In this document: in pieces, positions 34,351 through 46,700 of the stretch
Numbering within the stretch: position 1 is the stretch's first letter
How the letters are laid out: each line of letters opens with the position of its first letter
Source of the DNA: Clusia tigrina
Lineage: Eukaryota > Arthropoda > Insecta > Diptera > Clusiidae
Direction of reading: 5' to 3'
DNA: 64,000 bases
Assembly: GCA_920105625.2 (NCBI GenBank)
Contig: OV050030.1
Location: 87,601,570-87,665,569 of the forward strand
Notes under the pieces: generated by a model
Database searches by the model: none
The model's input: the letters and a program-made list of their open reading frames with translations, nothing else
What the model was told of the DNA's origin: nothing
Translations under genes and position numbers: made by a program

Positions 34351-35725
34351 ATGCCTAAAAGAAAACGAGAATTTAAGTGCTTAAACAATCCAAATAATTT
34401 CTGTTACGCGTGTGGCAATTTTGTCCTCCAACAAAATAGACATAGATTCACCGATTCATTACAACAGAATTATCTGCAATATTTTGGAATAGCACCCGCA
34501 AATTTTCATTAGAAATGTACACCAAATAATGTTTGTTTATCGTGCCATATAACTCTTGCCGCGTGGGCTTCTGGTTCATCACAGTAAGATTAAATTTATA
34601 TATACAATTGAATTAATAATAAAGTGAATTTTTATTCCAAATTAGACGATACATGAAATTCGGTGTACCGATGATATGGAGAGAGCCGCTCTGCCATTCG
34701 GTTGATTGTTACTTTTGCCTGAGCAAATCCACTGGTTTTGGTAAGAGTGCCAAATGCGTTTATGCGACAGTAGCATCTGCTTCGCTTCCAGTTCCACATT
34801 TAAGTGAATTTCCTCATCCTAAGTGCCCCGATTCAACGATTGAACCTTTCGAATCATCACAAGAGACAGACAAAAGCAGTGATAATGAATTTCAACAAGA
34901 GTCGCAATTACAACGTTTTACGCAGCCTGAACTGAATGATTTGGCGAGGGATCTCGAGCTGTCAAAGGAAAAATCGGAGTTACTTGCATCTCGCCTGAAA
35001 CAACGGAACTGTTTGGCTCCGGGAGTAAAAGGAACATTTTACAGAACCCGTGATGAACATTCTAAGAAAGAAAACGACATATGCTACTTCAACGACATTC
35101 CTGCATTGTTTGAGCAACTCGGAGAGTCTTAAGATCCAAATGAGTGGCGCTTGTTCATTGACGGCAGTAAGGAGAGTTTGAAAGCAGTCCTAATGCATAT
35201 TGGAAATGAAAAACCTTCTATTCCCATCGCTCATGCCATCAACACTAAAGAATCATATGCCACAATGGCCAGTTTGATAAAATATATTCAATATGAGCAT
35301 CACAACTGGAAAATATGTTTCGATCTCAAAGTCGTCGGCATGTTGTGTGGAATGCGGGGTGGATATACAAAATATTGCTGCTTTCTTTGCCTAATAAAAG
35401 AAAACACTGGCCAGAAAAGGAGAATGTCACAGTGGGCAAAGACAATATTAAACACGTGCCTCTTGTCAAAAAAGAAAATATAATCCTTCCAGCGTTGCAC
35501 ATTAAACTTGGCCTCATTAAAAATTTTGTGAAGACCTTAGACAAGGAAGGCCAAGCATTTTCCTATTTGAAAACCCTTTTCCCGAAGCTTTATTTTGCAA
35601 AAATCAAAGAAGGCGTCTTCGATGGTCCACACATAGAGAAATTGTTAAAAAGCACAGATTTTCTCACTAGAGAAACGGACCCCAAAAGCAACCGGAGACA
35701 AAGCAAGAGCCACAACTATTTCTAA
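34351..35725 (+). pseudogene. Candidate transposase of the CACTA-ended element (unnamed arthropod family)
   Basis: Starts at ATG 34351 (MPKRKREFKCLNNPNN) with a zinc-binding-looking CYACGNFV and a later CLSCHITLAAW. A TAG (about 34510) breaks the first exon, and an apparent intron follows (donor GTAAGA near 34585, acceptor AAATTAG near 34646). Then come GVPMIWREPLCHSVDCYFCL, a Ser/Glu-rich linker, LNDLARDLELSKEKSELLAS, WRLFIDGSKESLKAVLMHIG (candidate acidic residue), FDLKVVGMLCGMRGGYTKYC and CFLCL. The end reads LPALHIKLGLIKNFVKTLD and KIKEGVFDGPHIEKLL. I recall near-identical motif order in many uncharacterised arthropod proteins, usually longer at the C-terminus. A frameshift near 35390, a stop at about 35130 and a missing C-terminus make this copy inactive. 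Transposase function is inferred from the flanking repeats. Confidence 0.6.
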
Positions 35726-35774
35726 CACACAAAAATGTCAAGAATGTATTGCAAGCGTTTAAACCCACTAAATA

Positions 35775-36285
35775 GTCGAAAAAAATAAAATATTCGGAAA
35801 ATATTGGATTTGGATTTATTCACTCAATTGCTTATACCTTTGTCATTTTTCGGTCGATTTTCTTCTAGTTGGTCTTAGTTCTTACGTTAAAGTATCATCT
35901 TTACGTACATGAAGAGAAACCAGACGTTTTTTTAACGATTTGTACTTTTCCGCCGGCACAGAATCACTGTAAAATATAATTTTTTTGAAAATGCCCTATT
36001 TTCATCGATATATTTTGAACCGCTATAGCAATCAAAGATACGATTATACATGTTTATTCGTCATCTCAATACCTTGCATTGGGTGCCAAGAACGACCCAA
36101 TCGGACATTTATAGCTCGAGATATGATTTGTCACGTGAAAAAAGGTCGAAAAAATACAAAAATTACAATATCTCAAAAACTGTTCCATGAAAAAAAATTT
36201 AACCTTGATTTTCGAATTCAGCAGATGAAAATACACAAGAAAAGTCCCCTCTAATCAAATGTACATTTTCGGTGTAAACTAGTGT
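35775..36285 (-). repeat. Right long terminal inverted repeat
   Basis: About 511 bp, inverted copy of 33596-34066, starting inward at GTCGAAAAAAATAAAATATTC and finishing outward at AACTAGTG before the TTA duplication. Confidence 0.88.
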
Positions 36286-36288
36286 TAT

Positions 36289-36457
36289 ATTAAAAAAAAA
36301 AAATTTCAGTTAACCATCGTTTAAAAATAAAAAAAAATAAATAAATTTTGAAGAAGTGGCGGCAGAACGTAGTCGGTATTGCTAGTTTTTCAGATTTTCT
36401 TTTGTATTTATTAAAAAAAAAAATCAATATTTCCTCTTTTATATCGCAATGCAAAGT
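36289..36457. other. AT-rich spacer, no gene seen
   Basis: Runs of A and T, no coding or repeat signature. The last 40 bases (CCTCTTTTATATCGCAATGC) resemble 15230-15288 of copy 2, so this is probably the left edge of Polinton copy 3. Confidence 0.4.
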
Positions 36458-36462
36458 ATCAT

Positions 36463-36891
36463 TGTTAGAAATCAAGTGTAAAGTTTTTTTCCGCATAATT
36501 CTTTTCAAACATTTTTCTGTGTAATTGTTTACCTAAATTTTTGAAAATAATTGTTTTCGTATTTTTTTCCCATTAATTGTTTACGACAATTTTCCAATTA
36601 ATTGCCAGCATGAAACATTTATGATCCCGGCTGCCGAATTTGATTCCATGAATTCAGAATTTGTGCTCGCTCCCGAATAGCGGATTTTGTGCTTTGCTAT
36701 GAGGAGCAAAATGTATATAATGGAACAATGCTTTCTGAAACGAGACAGATTGTGAAAGACAGCGGAACTATGAGGATCGCCAGCCGGGAGCAATAAAATA
36801 TTATTTTTATAACCTTACGCGTGCTCACACAAGCACTTAAATAAAGTTCATTTAAATCTTAACAAAACCCCCGTCTTCATATTTCGCGATA
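36463..36891 (+). repeat. BEL-1 5' LTR
   Basis: 429 bp from TGTTAGAAATCAAG to CGCGATA. It contains AATAAAGTTCATTTAAATC near the 3' end. The final dinucleotide is TA rather than the CA seen in the 3' LTR. No recognisable primer-binding site follows. Confidence 0.93.
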
Positions 36892-36965
36892 CTTTATAAA
36901 AATAATAGTAATCAGTGAATAATTTCTAAAATGAATGGTGCGAACATGACGACAAAAAAGAAAAA

Positions 36966-37773
36966 TGTCGCATTCATCTACTGATACAGATCATCAAAGT
37001 GAAGAAGCTACAATTATTGAAACCAAAAGTAGCGAAATTGCGAAATCCGAGAGCAGAAACGACAGACGCGTTTATGTATACTAAATTAGAATATCTGACT
37101 CGCTTACAAAAAGCATTGAAAGGTGACGCGAGAGCATTAGTAGAGGCTCTGCTCATACACCCAAATAGTGTAGACGCGGTAATGAATATACTGGAAATTC
37201 GTTGTAGACGCCCAGAAATCCTTATAAGGAGCCAGATTGGTAAAGTTCGGGCATTTCCGGCAATCAATATTTCTAAGCCGAATGAGATTGTAAATTTTAG
37301 TACAATGGTATCTAATTTAACTTTAGAGAAAATTCTGGTGCACAGCCGCATCTTAACAATCCTACTCTTTTAGACGAACTAGAATATGCCCAAGAGAGAG
37401 GAATGGGTACATTTTTTCCATAGCACCACGATATCCAACAGTTCGCGACTTTGAGAGGTGGTTGCAACAAATCGCCATATACGTCTCGATGGCAACGGAA
37501 ATGTAAATCTCCAAACCGTCAGCCATGGATATGCCACCCAACGACAAAAGAAGTAAATCCTACAAGCCAGTATACGCCGTTGCAGAGAACAAGACAAAAC
37601 CAAAATGCAAGTGTTGCCAAACCTATCATCCGTTCAACCAGTGTCCTGAATTTCAAAAATTAACCATATCCGAGAAATGGGAAACTGTGAAAGCTAACCC
37701 CTTTGCTTTTTTTGCCTTCGCCCAGGCAACAACGTTGCATCATTTTACTCGAAACGAGAGTGTGTTACTATAA
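36966..37773 (+). pseudogene. BEL-1 gag (DUF1759-type) remnant
   Basis: The frame 36999-37373 contains LQKALKGDARALVEALLIHP and RRPEILIRSQIGKVRAFPAI, hallmarks of the DUF1759 region of BEL/Pao gag. Frame 37525-37773 carries the zinc-knuckle part CKCCQTYHPFNQCPEFQKL. Gag assembles the particle and binds RNA. The start region is short and disrupted, with a frame change around 37020 and a stop at 37371. Confidence 0.82.
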
Positions 37774-40700
37774 GTGGCCCGAAGGGCACCCATGATATAA
37801 TCGCCTTTATCGATGAAGGCTCCAAGGTTTTTTTAATTGAAGAAAACGTCATTGATTCAATTGGTCTGAAAGGCACTTCAGAATTATTGTCACTTAGATG
37901 GATAGGCAATAAAACATCTAATGAGATGTCCAAACGAATCAATGTGGAAATAACTGGTTCAGATAGCACTTCATACTACCAATGGAAGAATGTGCGTACC
38001 ATCAAAAAATTATTCCTGCTACCGCAAACGTTAGATGTTGAGAAGTTACGGGGTGGTATTAAAACCTTAAAAGATTTGCCAATCAAAAGTTATTGTAATG
38101 CCATACCGCAACTTTTAGTTGGCATGCCTCATACTAATCTCGTACGCCCAAATAGAATTATCAATTTTGACGAGAAATTTTCAGCCCATAAGACAAAATT
38201 AAGGTGGACCATTTTTGGTTCGAATCAAGAATTAAATTCAGACGGAATAGTTTGTTATATCGAATCAAACGAAGAGGCGGACATACGTCAGGAGGTAGCA
38301 GAATAATTTTCCTTAGAAACTTGCGGACAAAAACTCCACAAATTATTAAGTCACAAACCGATAAAAGAGCTCAAAGCATGCTTATAGATACAACTCGTAA
38401 GATAGGACTCCGCTATGAAACAGGCCTGTTATTTCAATCTGATATGATTCAATTTCCGGAGAGCTATATTGCAGCTTTGAAACGCCTTGAATCAATCGAG
38501 ATAAAGATATCAGTTGATGCTCAACTGTCTGAATGGTATAAGGAAAAGATTAAGGAGTATGTCAACAAGTCGTATGCCAAGAAATTAACTCCAATTGAAG
38601 CCGCCCAAACCGACGAACGCACATAGTATCTACCACATTTTGCAGTATGCAACGCCATCAAAGACAACAAACGTAGCTTGGTCTTCGATGCCGCAGCTAC
38701 AGTCAATGGCATGTCGTGAAACACCATGCTAATGAAGGGACCTGATAAATACCAGCCAAAATCTTTGATTTCAATTTTGCTTAAATTTCGACAGGGTGTA
38801 ATAGGTGTGTCAGCCGACACACGAGAGATGTTCCATCGTGTTAGTGTGCGCCCATCTGATTGGAACGCTCAAAGGTTCTTATGGAGAGATGGAGAGTTTT
38901 CAAAGCTTCCAGATACTTATGTGATGAAGGCCATGACTTTTGGGTCAGTTAGTTCACAATGTTCAGCACAGTATGTTAAAAATTTTAACGCAGAAATATT
39001 CCTACATGTACACCCGCGAGCTGTAAAAGCTATAACTGAACTACATTACGTGGATGATTACGTGGACAGCTTTAGCAACGAAACAGAGGAGATTGAAACA
39101 TCAAAATTAGTGACACATATCAACAGCTAAGCCGGAATGGAACAATGAGGTTTTTTATCCAACTCACTAAAAGAAAACAATATCTTTGTAATTCGCCAGC
39201 GCCTTCGATCTTAAAAGATGTAGGACAAACTAATTTATCAACAGAAAAGATACTTGGGATGTTTTGGAACGCAGACGCTGATGAATTTTTGTTTCAAATT
39301 TAAATTTTCAAAAGTGCCAACGTCAGCGTTAAATGGAAGTAGACGACCTACGAAACGCGAAGTGCTTCGCTTAACAATGTCCATTTTCGATCCATTTGGA
39401 TACCTATCCAACATATTAATAATTTCGAAATTACTTTTACAGGAGTTGTGGAAATGTGACATTGGCGGGAATGAGCCAATTCCAAAGGAAATATATGACA
39501 GATGGTATCTATGGCACAAGCAACTTAACGAAGTCAAAAATTTCAGAGTACCTATATGTCATAGCTTGCACTTTCTTAATGGGAAAGCTGTCGTCCAACT
39601 GCATGTATTCGTAGATGCCAGCGAATCAGCCTATGCTGCTGTTGGATATTGGAGTATCGAATATATGAAAGACTTTGAAGTGTCATACATTTTTGGTAAG
39701 TCGAAATGCTGCCCGTAAAAACACTCTCAATACTTAGGCTGGAGTTACAAGCCGCCGTACTGGGAGTGCGATTAAAGGATGCAAATGTAGCAAACCATCA
39801 CGTAGTACCGAGCCGAGTCATATTTTGGTCTGATTCAAAAACAGTCCTCCACTGGATTAACGCCGATAGAAGTCATTACAAACAATTTATGGCCCACCGT
39901 ATTGGAGAAATATTGGACTCATCGGAATGTATTCAGTGGAATTGGGTTCCTAGAGATCTTAACCCAGCTGATGATGCTACCCGCATGCATAAAACTGTAA
40001 CGTGTGCGCCGCCGTCGAAATGGATATGTGGTCCGAAATTTCTAGGGTTATCAGAGGAATTTCGACCTAAACCTCCGAAAGACTTGATTGGAAAGGATGC
40101 TGACTCAGAAAAACGCATTAAATTTATTTTACATATTGACTCTAACGCCGAAATAATAAAATTTAAAAGATTTTCTACCTATTTAAACTTTTGAAAGTAA
40201 CAGTATGGGTACAACGAGCCGTACTAATATTTAAATCATACCGCGCCAAACAATTTCCTCAGCTAATAACTGCAACCGAAATTAGCTCAGCCGAATTATT
40301 TCTCTGCCGACTGGTACAGTCCGAGGTATATAGCCATGAAATAGAAATACTCAGACATGGTATGACAATTTCAAAAAGTAGCTCCTTATACAAAATAACG
40401 CCGATTCTGGATGAAGATTGTATAATTCGACTTGGTGGACGCATTTATGTATCCCAGTAAACACAAGGCGACCTATAATTCTTCCGAAATATCATGAATT
40501 AACAAAATTGATTTTTAAGCATTACCATGACCAATATAAGCAACAAAACCATGAGGCAATAATGTGTGCAGTACGAAGCAAATTCTGGATTCCACAGATT
40601 CGACAACTAGCTAGGACAATAAAATTTCAATGTCAAATATGTAAAAATAATGCCGCAGTTCCAGAGCCGCCGTTAATGGGACAACTCGTCCTTTTACATA

Positions 40701-41605
40701 TACAGGAATAGATTATTTCGGACCAATTGAAGTCGCCATCGGACGCCGCAAGGAAAAAGATGGGTTGCAATCTTTAATTGTTTGACAATCAGAGCAATTC
40801 ACTTAGAGTTAGCAAGAGACTTGTCTACCGATGCGACGATAATGTGTTTACACAATTTCATCAACCGAAGGGGAATAGAAGTGATAGCGGGACGAATTTC
40901 GTTGGAACAACCAGATAAGAATGGATCATAATTAAGACAAATTTGCAGAAGGAATGCACCCAATGAAATATTGAATGGATATTCAACACTCCTGGCAATC
41001 CGTCTGCCGGTGGTGTTTGGGAGCACATGGATCGCTGTGTTAAGAGGGTGTTAAGCTTCAATTTGAAAACAAGAGCACCACAAGTGGACGTATTAAACAG
41101 TATTCTGATTGAAGCTGAAAATATTGTAAATTCTCGACCTCTCACCCATTTGCCTTTGGAAAACGCAGAAGCAGAACTTTTTACTCCTGATCATTTTCTT
41201 TTAGGCTGTCCTAATATGTGCAAACGCCAGCTATCAATAAGAAGGCATGTCCGAGGAAGCAGTGGCACATATTGCAACAACTGAAACATACGTTTTGGAA
41301 ACGATGGGTCTTAGAATATTTGCCTAGTGGCTCGACGCATGAAGTGGCATATGGAGGTCAGGCAAATAGAGGTAGGTGATGTGGCACTTATATGCGATGA
41401 CAACAGTGCCAGAAATGAATGGAAACGAGGGCGAATTGTTCAAGTTTTCACAGCCTCTGATAGACAAGTCCGCTCAGCCGCGGTGCAAACGTCGACTGGA
41501 GTCATTAGGAGGCCAGCGTCAAAACTAGCTATACTGGACGTTAATGGTGAATCATCGTCACCTGACTCCGCTTCACGGGGGCGGGATGTTAGACATAAAG
41601 TGTAA
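37774..41605 (+). pseudogene. BEL-1 pol (protease, RT, RNase H, integrase) remnant
   Basis: The protease-like DUF1758 segment shows IIAFIDEGSKVFLIEE (about 37797), where the usual catalytic D is followed by EGS. RT includes RVSVRPSDWNAQRFLWRDGE (about 38835) and the YVDD box in LHYVDDYVDSF (about 39045). RNase H starts LHVFVDASESAYAAVGYW (about 39598) and has LRLELQAAVLGVRL. Integrase has the zinc region QCQICKNNAAVP (about 40630), then YFGPIEV, and finishes with the DUF5641-type end EWKRGRIVQVF (about 41420). At least eight frameshifts or stops are present. The gene stops at 41605, just inside the 3' LTR. Confidence 0.88.
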
Positions 41606-42016
41606 AGTCTTTTTCCGCATTATTGTTTTCAAACATTTTTCTGTGTAATTATTTACCTAAATTTTTCATAAGAATTGTTTTCGTATTTTGTCCCCATTAA
41701 TTTGTTTACGACAATTTTCCAATTAATTGCCAGCATGAAACATTAATGATCCCGGCTGCCGAATTTGATTCCATGAATTCAGAATTTGTGCTCGCTCCCG
41801 AATAGCGGATTTTGTGCTTTGCTATGAGGAGCAAAATGTATATAATGGAGCAATGCATTCTGAAACGAGATAGATTGTGTCAGACAGCGGAACTATGAGG
41901 ATCGCCTGCCGGGAGCAGCAAAATATTATTTTTATAACCTTACGCGTGCTCACACAAGCACTTTAATAAAGTTCATTTAAATCTTAACAAAACTCCAGTC
42001 TTCATATTTCGCGACA
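41587..42016 (+). repeat. BEL-1 3' LTR
   Basis: 430 bp, TGTTAGACATAAAG to CGCGACA, followed by ATCAT and the Polinton flank. It is similar in sequence to 1-290 over the shared part. Confidence 0.93.
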
Positions 42017-42417
42017 ATCATATTTTCTGATGACTAGAAAGCTATATCCTCCCAACATAGACTACATTTTTCTAAAATTCATATTTATGCTTCATATTCA
42101 TTTCTTCCTGTCGAAACATAGCACTCATATTCGCATTATCACGTATTAACTTTTGGGTGGATGTGTATATGTTTAAGATAATTAAAAACTATATATGTTT
42201 TTATGTCACCCCATACAAAAATATGACCGAATATTATTTTATTTCTCACAAGCAACATCATCAAATATAATTATAGAATTACGCTTTGCATTCTCCAGCG
42301 GTAAAACATTATCATTTTCAGAAAATGTATACAATCTTATACTTTTTATCGGCTCTAATAATTTTTTTAAATAAGCATATTTTGATTGATATAAAGACTT
42401 TGAATATATATACATAT
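42017..42417 (+). repeat. Polinton remnant, copy 3, left piece (with ATPase end)
   Basis: Homologous to 291-695 of copy 1. On the minus strand 42239-42417 carries YSKSLYQSKYAYL and IIIFDDVACEK of the packaging ATPase. BEL-2 interrupts it at CATAT; the other half of the ATPase is at 49431-49693. Confidence 0.8.
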
Positions 42418-42926
42418 TGTATGAATTCATATAAATATCAATCGCACAACCTTCAACTGTATATATGTATGTATACGTACGTTTGTACCCACAACAACAA
42501 CAAGGAATATGCAGTATGCGCGTGCAGTAGCATTGTGGCTCAAATGACACTTGCACAAGAATTAGGTGCATTCCCAAAAATGCAACATAAGCATTTGGGT
42601 GGCATTGAAATGTATGTTCATTGAACTTGCACATGCTGCTATGCGCTGCTGTTATATTCTGCTGATATTTATTTTTAGTACATATTAATTATTATTGATG
42701 ATGTTAGCAATAAGTTATTATTTAAGACGATGAATTTCAATAAACAAATCACTCTTTGATTCTTTAGCAACAAGAAAACTGAGTCTTTTTATTTTCAGCG
42801 ACGGATTGTTCAGGTTAAGTGCTTGAACAATCAAATTATTATTCCTAGTCTCATATTGGTTCAAGTGCCTGTATGAGACGTCAATAAGGAATACTATCAC
42901 TACAGTCAAAAGAGGCTGTATTTACA
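42418..42926 (+). repeat. BEL-2 5' LTR
   Basis: 509 bp starting TGTATGAATTCATATAAA and ending GTATTTACA. It includes CAACAACAACAAGG and AATAAACAAATC. It closely matches the 3' LTR. Confidence 0.95.
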
Positions 42927-42928
42927 TT

Positions 42929-42946
42929 TGGTGACCCCGACGTGAT
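42929..42946 (+). promoter_or_regulatory. BEL-2 primer-binding site
   Basis: TGGTGACCCCGACGTGAT starts two bases after the 5' LTR. The TGG start fits the 3' CCA end of a tRNA. I do not assign the tRNA. Confidence 0.7.
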
Positions 42947-43110
42947 AGAAGGACGAGAGATATACAGGACATAAAATTGATTCAGCAAAAGCACAGCAGT
43001 GTGAGCATTCAATTTTATCACAATTCATCAATCGGTTTTAGTTCGAGAACACAGGGTGCTACAAAACACGATACTTAAGAAGCAAGAGCACAATAATGTG
43101 AGCGTTAATA

Positions 43111-43740
43111 ATGACAACTATCGACGATCTCGTCCGTCATCAGGACGACAATGCAATTGGTCTCCAAAAGGCCATTGCATCCTATAAGAAGACGCCGAAA
43201 GATCGGAAGACACTCGACTATATTGAAAGGAAATCCAGAGAAATTGAGGAGCTATGGTTAACTTTCCAACGTATCGACAACCAAATTAGAAGGGATCCAA
43301 CGGCAGCTAATGACCATCCATACTTTGTGGAGGATCTATACGCATCAATGGGCAACCGATACCAAGACTTCCTTGCAGACGTCAAGGAGAGCAAAAAAAT
43401 ACTCACAGCAAAGGGCATAACTCAACCACAAGCAGTTAGTGGCCCAAGTTGCTCAACGGAACCTGCAGAGAAGGGCATAACTCAACCACAAGGAGTTAGT
43501 GGCCCAACTCGTTCAGCAGAACCCATAGAGAAGAGGCTTCAAAAGACTAATATGCCTAACATGTTGCACAAGCAAAAGACAGTTATTGCACTCGTGCAAC
43601 GCAAGTTAGACGATGTATTGGCTGATGACACACCCCATTCATGCCAATTTCTCCGCAACCGACAAAACCCTTTTGACATATCCAAAATGGCCAATTCCGA
43701 AGAACATCACTTTAGCGGATCCAGTATTCAACCGTCCTGA
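43111..43740 (+). pseudogene. BEL-2 gag, C-terminally deleted
   Basis: ATG 43111 opens MTTIDDLVRHQDDNAIGLQK, a helical N-terminal region of 209 codons. A 60-bp unit is tandemly duplicated at 43411-43470 and 43471-43530 (KGITQPQAVSGPS, then KGITQPQGVSGPT). The expected gag core, zinc knuckles and the front of the protease are missing; the frame runs into the protease-end region at about 43640. An internal deletion of well over 1 kb is likely, judged against usual BEL gag length. Confidence 0.78.
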
Positions 43741-46700
43741 CAAAATCGATGTTTTATTAGGAGCGGAATTCTATCACCAAGTAATGTCAATTGGACAGAT
43801 ACGATTAGAAATCGAACTTCCAACACTACAAAACACAGTGTTTGGCTGGATACTATCAGGAAGGATAGGAGAACTTCAGATGGCGTCAGCAACTTGCGGT
43901 ATTTGCAGTGAGGATGATGATGGTACAAACCAACTTATTGAACGGCTATAGAAACTGGACGAAGTCGAACTAGCTGAATCAATTTTATCCCCAACAGAAA
44001 GACTTTGCGAAAGTCATTTTATACAAAATACAACTAGAAACAATGATGGGCTTCTTATTGTAAATTATCATTCGTAGAGAATGCAGCTGTTTTAGGTAGT
44101 TCAAGGGATATAGCAATCAACAGATTCCTGGCGCTTGAACATAGATTATCTAAATACAATGCCGTTCGTGAACAATATATCGAGTTTATGGAAAATTATG
44201 AAGCCTTGGGCCACATGAGGGAGATCAACATCAATGAAATACTCTCACCTAATTACTTCATCCCACACCACTGTGTACTTAAACCTGACAGCAGCACAAC
44301 AAAACTACGGGTGGTATTTGACGCATCTTCAAAAACGTCATCGGGAGTCTCACTCAATGACATAATGCACACATGGTTGGACCCATACAATCCGAACTAT
44401 TTTCAATCCTGCTACGTTTCCGTCTACCGAAATTTGTATTCACCACCGACATTGAAAAAATGTATCGGCAGATACTGGGCCACTCTGAAGATCGCCATTA
44501 TCAATTGATCATATGGAGGAGCGACCCTAAGAAACCACTGAAGTGTTACGAACTTAACACTGTCACATATGGGACAAGATCGGCACCATACCTCGCCACA
44601 AGATGTGTCAAACAAATGTCATCAGAAAACGCCATCCTATATCCACTAGGTGCTCAGATGCTTCAGGATAACTTTTATGTCGACGATGGTCTTGGTGGAT
44701 CAGACAGTCTGATTACCGCCATGGAAACTCAACGGCAACTCATCACTATGTTGAATGGGTATGGATTCAATCTACGCAAATGGTGTGCAAATAACCCTAA
44801 ACTCCTGCAGAACATTCCACAAGGTGACCAGGAAGTTAATTTGGATTTTACTAACGACAAGAATGATTCAATAAAAACCCTGGGCCTGACATGGCTGCCA
44901 AAGACTGACCAATTCTGTGTAAAGGTGAATCTCAACCCCGTTAAACGAATTACCAAGCGGTCTGTCACCTCAGACGTAGCGAGATTATTTGATCCTCTTG
45001 GCATTCTAGCTCCAGTTGTAATTACAGCAAAAATCTTTATACAAGCATTATGGCAATTAAAAATTAGTTGGGATGAAGCTCTACCAGCAGAATTACATAC
45101 AAGATGGGAGCGTTTTCGAAGCGCATTGCAAGAATTGGACAACTTTAAATTCTCACGACACATTCATAGAAGTGAGATCCCAACATCAATTCAACTTCAC
45201 GTCTTCTCCGATGCATCAGAAAAAGCCTTCGGAGCAGCAATTTATATCAGATCTATCTTCAAAGAAGGAAGAGTAGTAGTGAGGTTGTTATGTGCCAAAT
45301 CACGCGTAGCTCTACTTAAGCTACAAACATTGCCTCGCTTGGAACTATGCGCAGCAGTTTACGGTTAAAGGATTGCCGCACCTTCTAGTGGACAGACTCA
45401 CAAATAGTTCTGTCTTGGATTAATTCAGCCTCCTCATCATTTCAAACATTTGTAGCCAACAGGGTAGCTACTATTCAAGGTTTGACATTAGCAGAACAGT
45501 GGCGTCATGTTAGCTCCAAGGATAACCCAGCTGACGTTGTCTCACGAGGATTATCACCAAGAGAATTTGCAAGATGTGACCTGTGGCTTTACGGGCCATT
45601 TTTTCTACATGGGAAAGAATCAGCATGGCCTCCCAAGTTTGCTCCACAGCTAGCCATTCCCAATAACATCGAGAGAAAACGAACGAATCCAGCATCCTTG
45701 GCAGCAATTGACTCTGAAGAACTGGTGTATACAATCAACCACCGAAACTCTTTCAGGACTCTTCAACGCATCGTAGGATACATTTGTCGTTTCATAAGCA
45801 GCACTAGATGTAGCAAGGACGTACGAAAAACTGATATAGCGCTGACTCCCATCGAATTAGATCATGCATTAAGAATCATTGTTCAAGCTATGCAAAGATC
45901 TGATTTCAATGACGACATCATGTACCTCAAGAAACACAAGGATCTCAAGGGGACGAGTACATTGAAGAGCCTATCACCATTTTTGGATGCAAACATTTTG
46001 TGAGTTGGAGGACGATTGGAAGCATCACTGGTACCTTATGAAGCAAAACATCAAATGCTCATTCCGTATAATGATCCCTTAGCAAAACTACTATTTGAGA
46101 TGACTCACATCGAGAATAAACACTGTGGACCTCAAGCCTTGCTGGCCATAATAAGGCAAAGGTACTGGCCCATAAAAGGCAAATCATCGGCCAGATCAAC
46201 AGTACAGCAATGCATACGATGCACCAGGGCAAGGCCTCAGTTGCTGAACCAATTAATGAGAAACCTGCCAGCAACACGAGTTACACCAGCACGCCCATTC
46301 ATTAACTCTGGAGTAGACTACTGTGGACCATTCTGGGTGCATTACAAAATTAGAGGGAAAAGACCACACAAGGCTTACATATCCGTTTTCTGCTGTTTTG
46401 CTACTAAAGCTGTCCATTTAGAACTTGTAAGCGATCTTACGACAGAAGCATTCATTGGCGCTCTGAAACGTTTCATTGGCCGACGTGGAAATTGTCAAAA
46501 CTTATATTGTGACAACGCGACAAATTTCGTTGGCGCCAAAAACAAGCTTACGGAACTGACTACATCAATATATTCAGATGAAGGGAAAACAAAAATTGAG
46601 ACAGAATGCGGTAAAAAGGGAATACAATTCAATTTTATTCCTCCAAGAGCCCCTCATTTCGGAGGTCTGTGGGAAGCAGCAGTGAAGTCTGCGAAGCATC

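Larger units (their letters stand above)
33596..36285 (+). mobile_element. DNA transposon with ~0.5-kb TIRs ending in CACTA (CMC-like candidate)
   Basis: A 2690-bp element whose left end starts CACTATTTTTC (33596) and whose right end, reverse complemented, starts CACTAGTTTACACC (36285). The flanks carry TTA on both sides (33593-33595 and 36286-36288), a 3-bp target duplication. The arms 33596-34066 and 35775-36285 are inverted copies of each other over about 470-510 bp with small indels. Between them lies one broken gene (34351-35725). CACTA termini with a 2-4 bp duplication point to the CACTA/Mirage/Chapaev group; the superfamily call is inference. Confidence 0.8.
36463..42016 (+). mobile_element. 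BEL-1, full-length BEL/Pao retrotransposon
   Basis: A 5554-bp element with 5' LTR 36463-36891 and 3' LTR 41587-42016 and the 5-bp duplication ATCAT (36458-36462 and 42017-42021). A polypurine tract ACGGGGGCGGGA lies at 41575-41586 before the 3' LTR. It encodes one gag-pol with the Pao domain order. The same LTR sits at the same target in copy 1 (1-290), while copy 2 has the empty site (15289-15293). Confidence 0.95.

Noticed and set aside
34351..35725. Interpretation of the gene between long inverted repeats as a host gene
   Set aside because: The inverted arms, CACTA ends and TTA duplication bracket it exactly, which favours a transposon gene.
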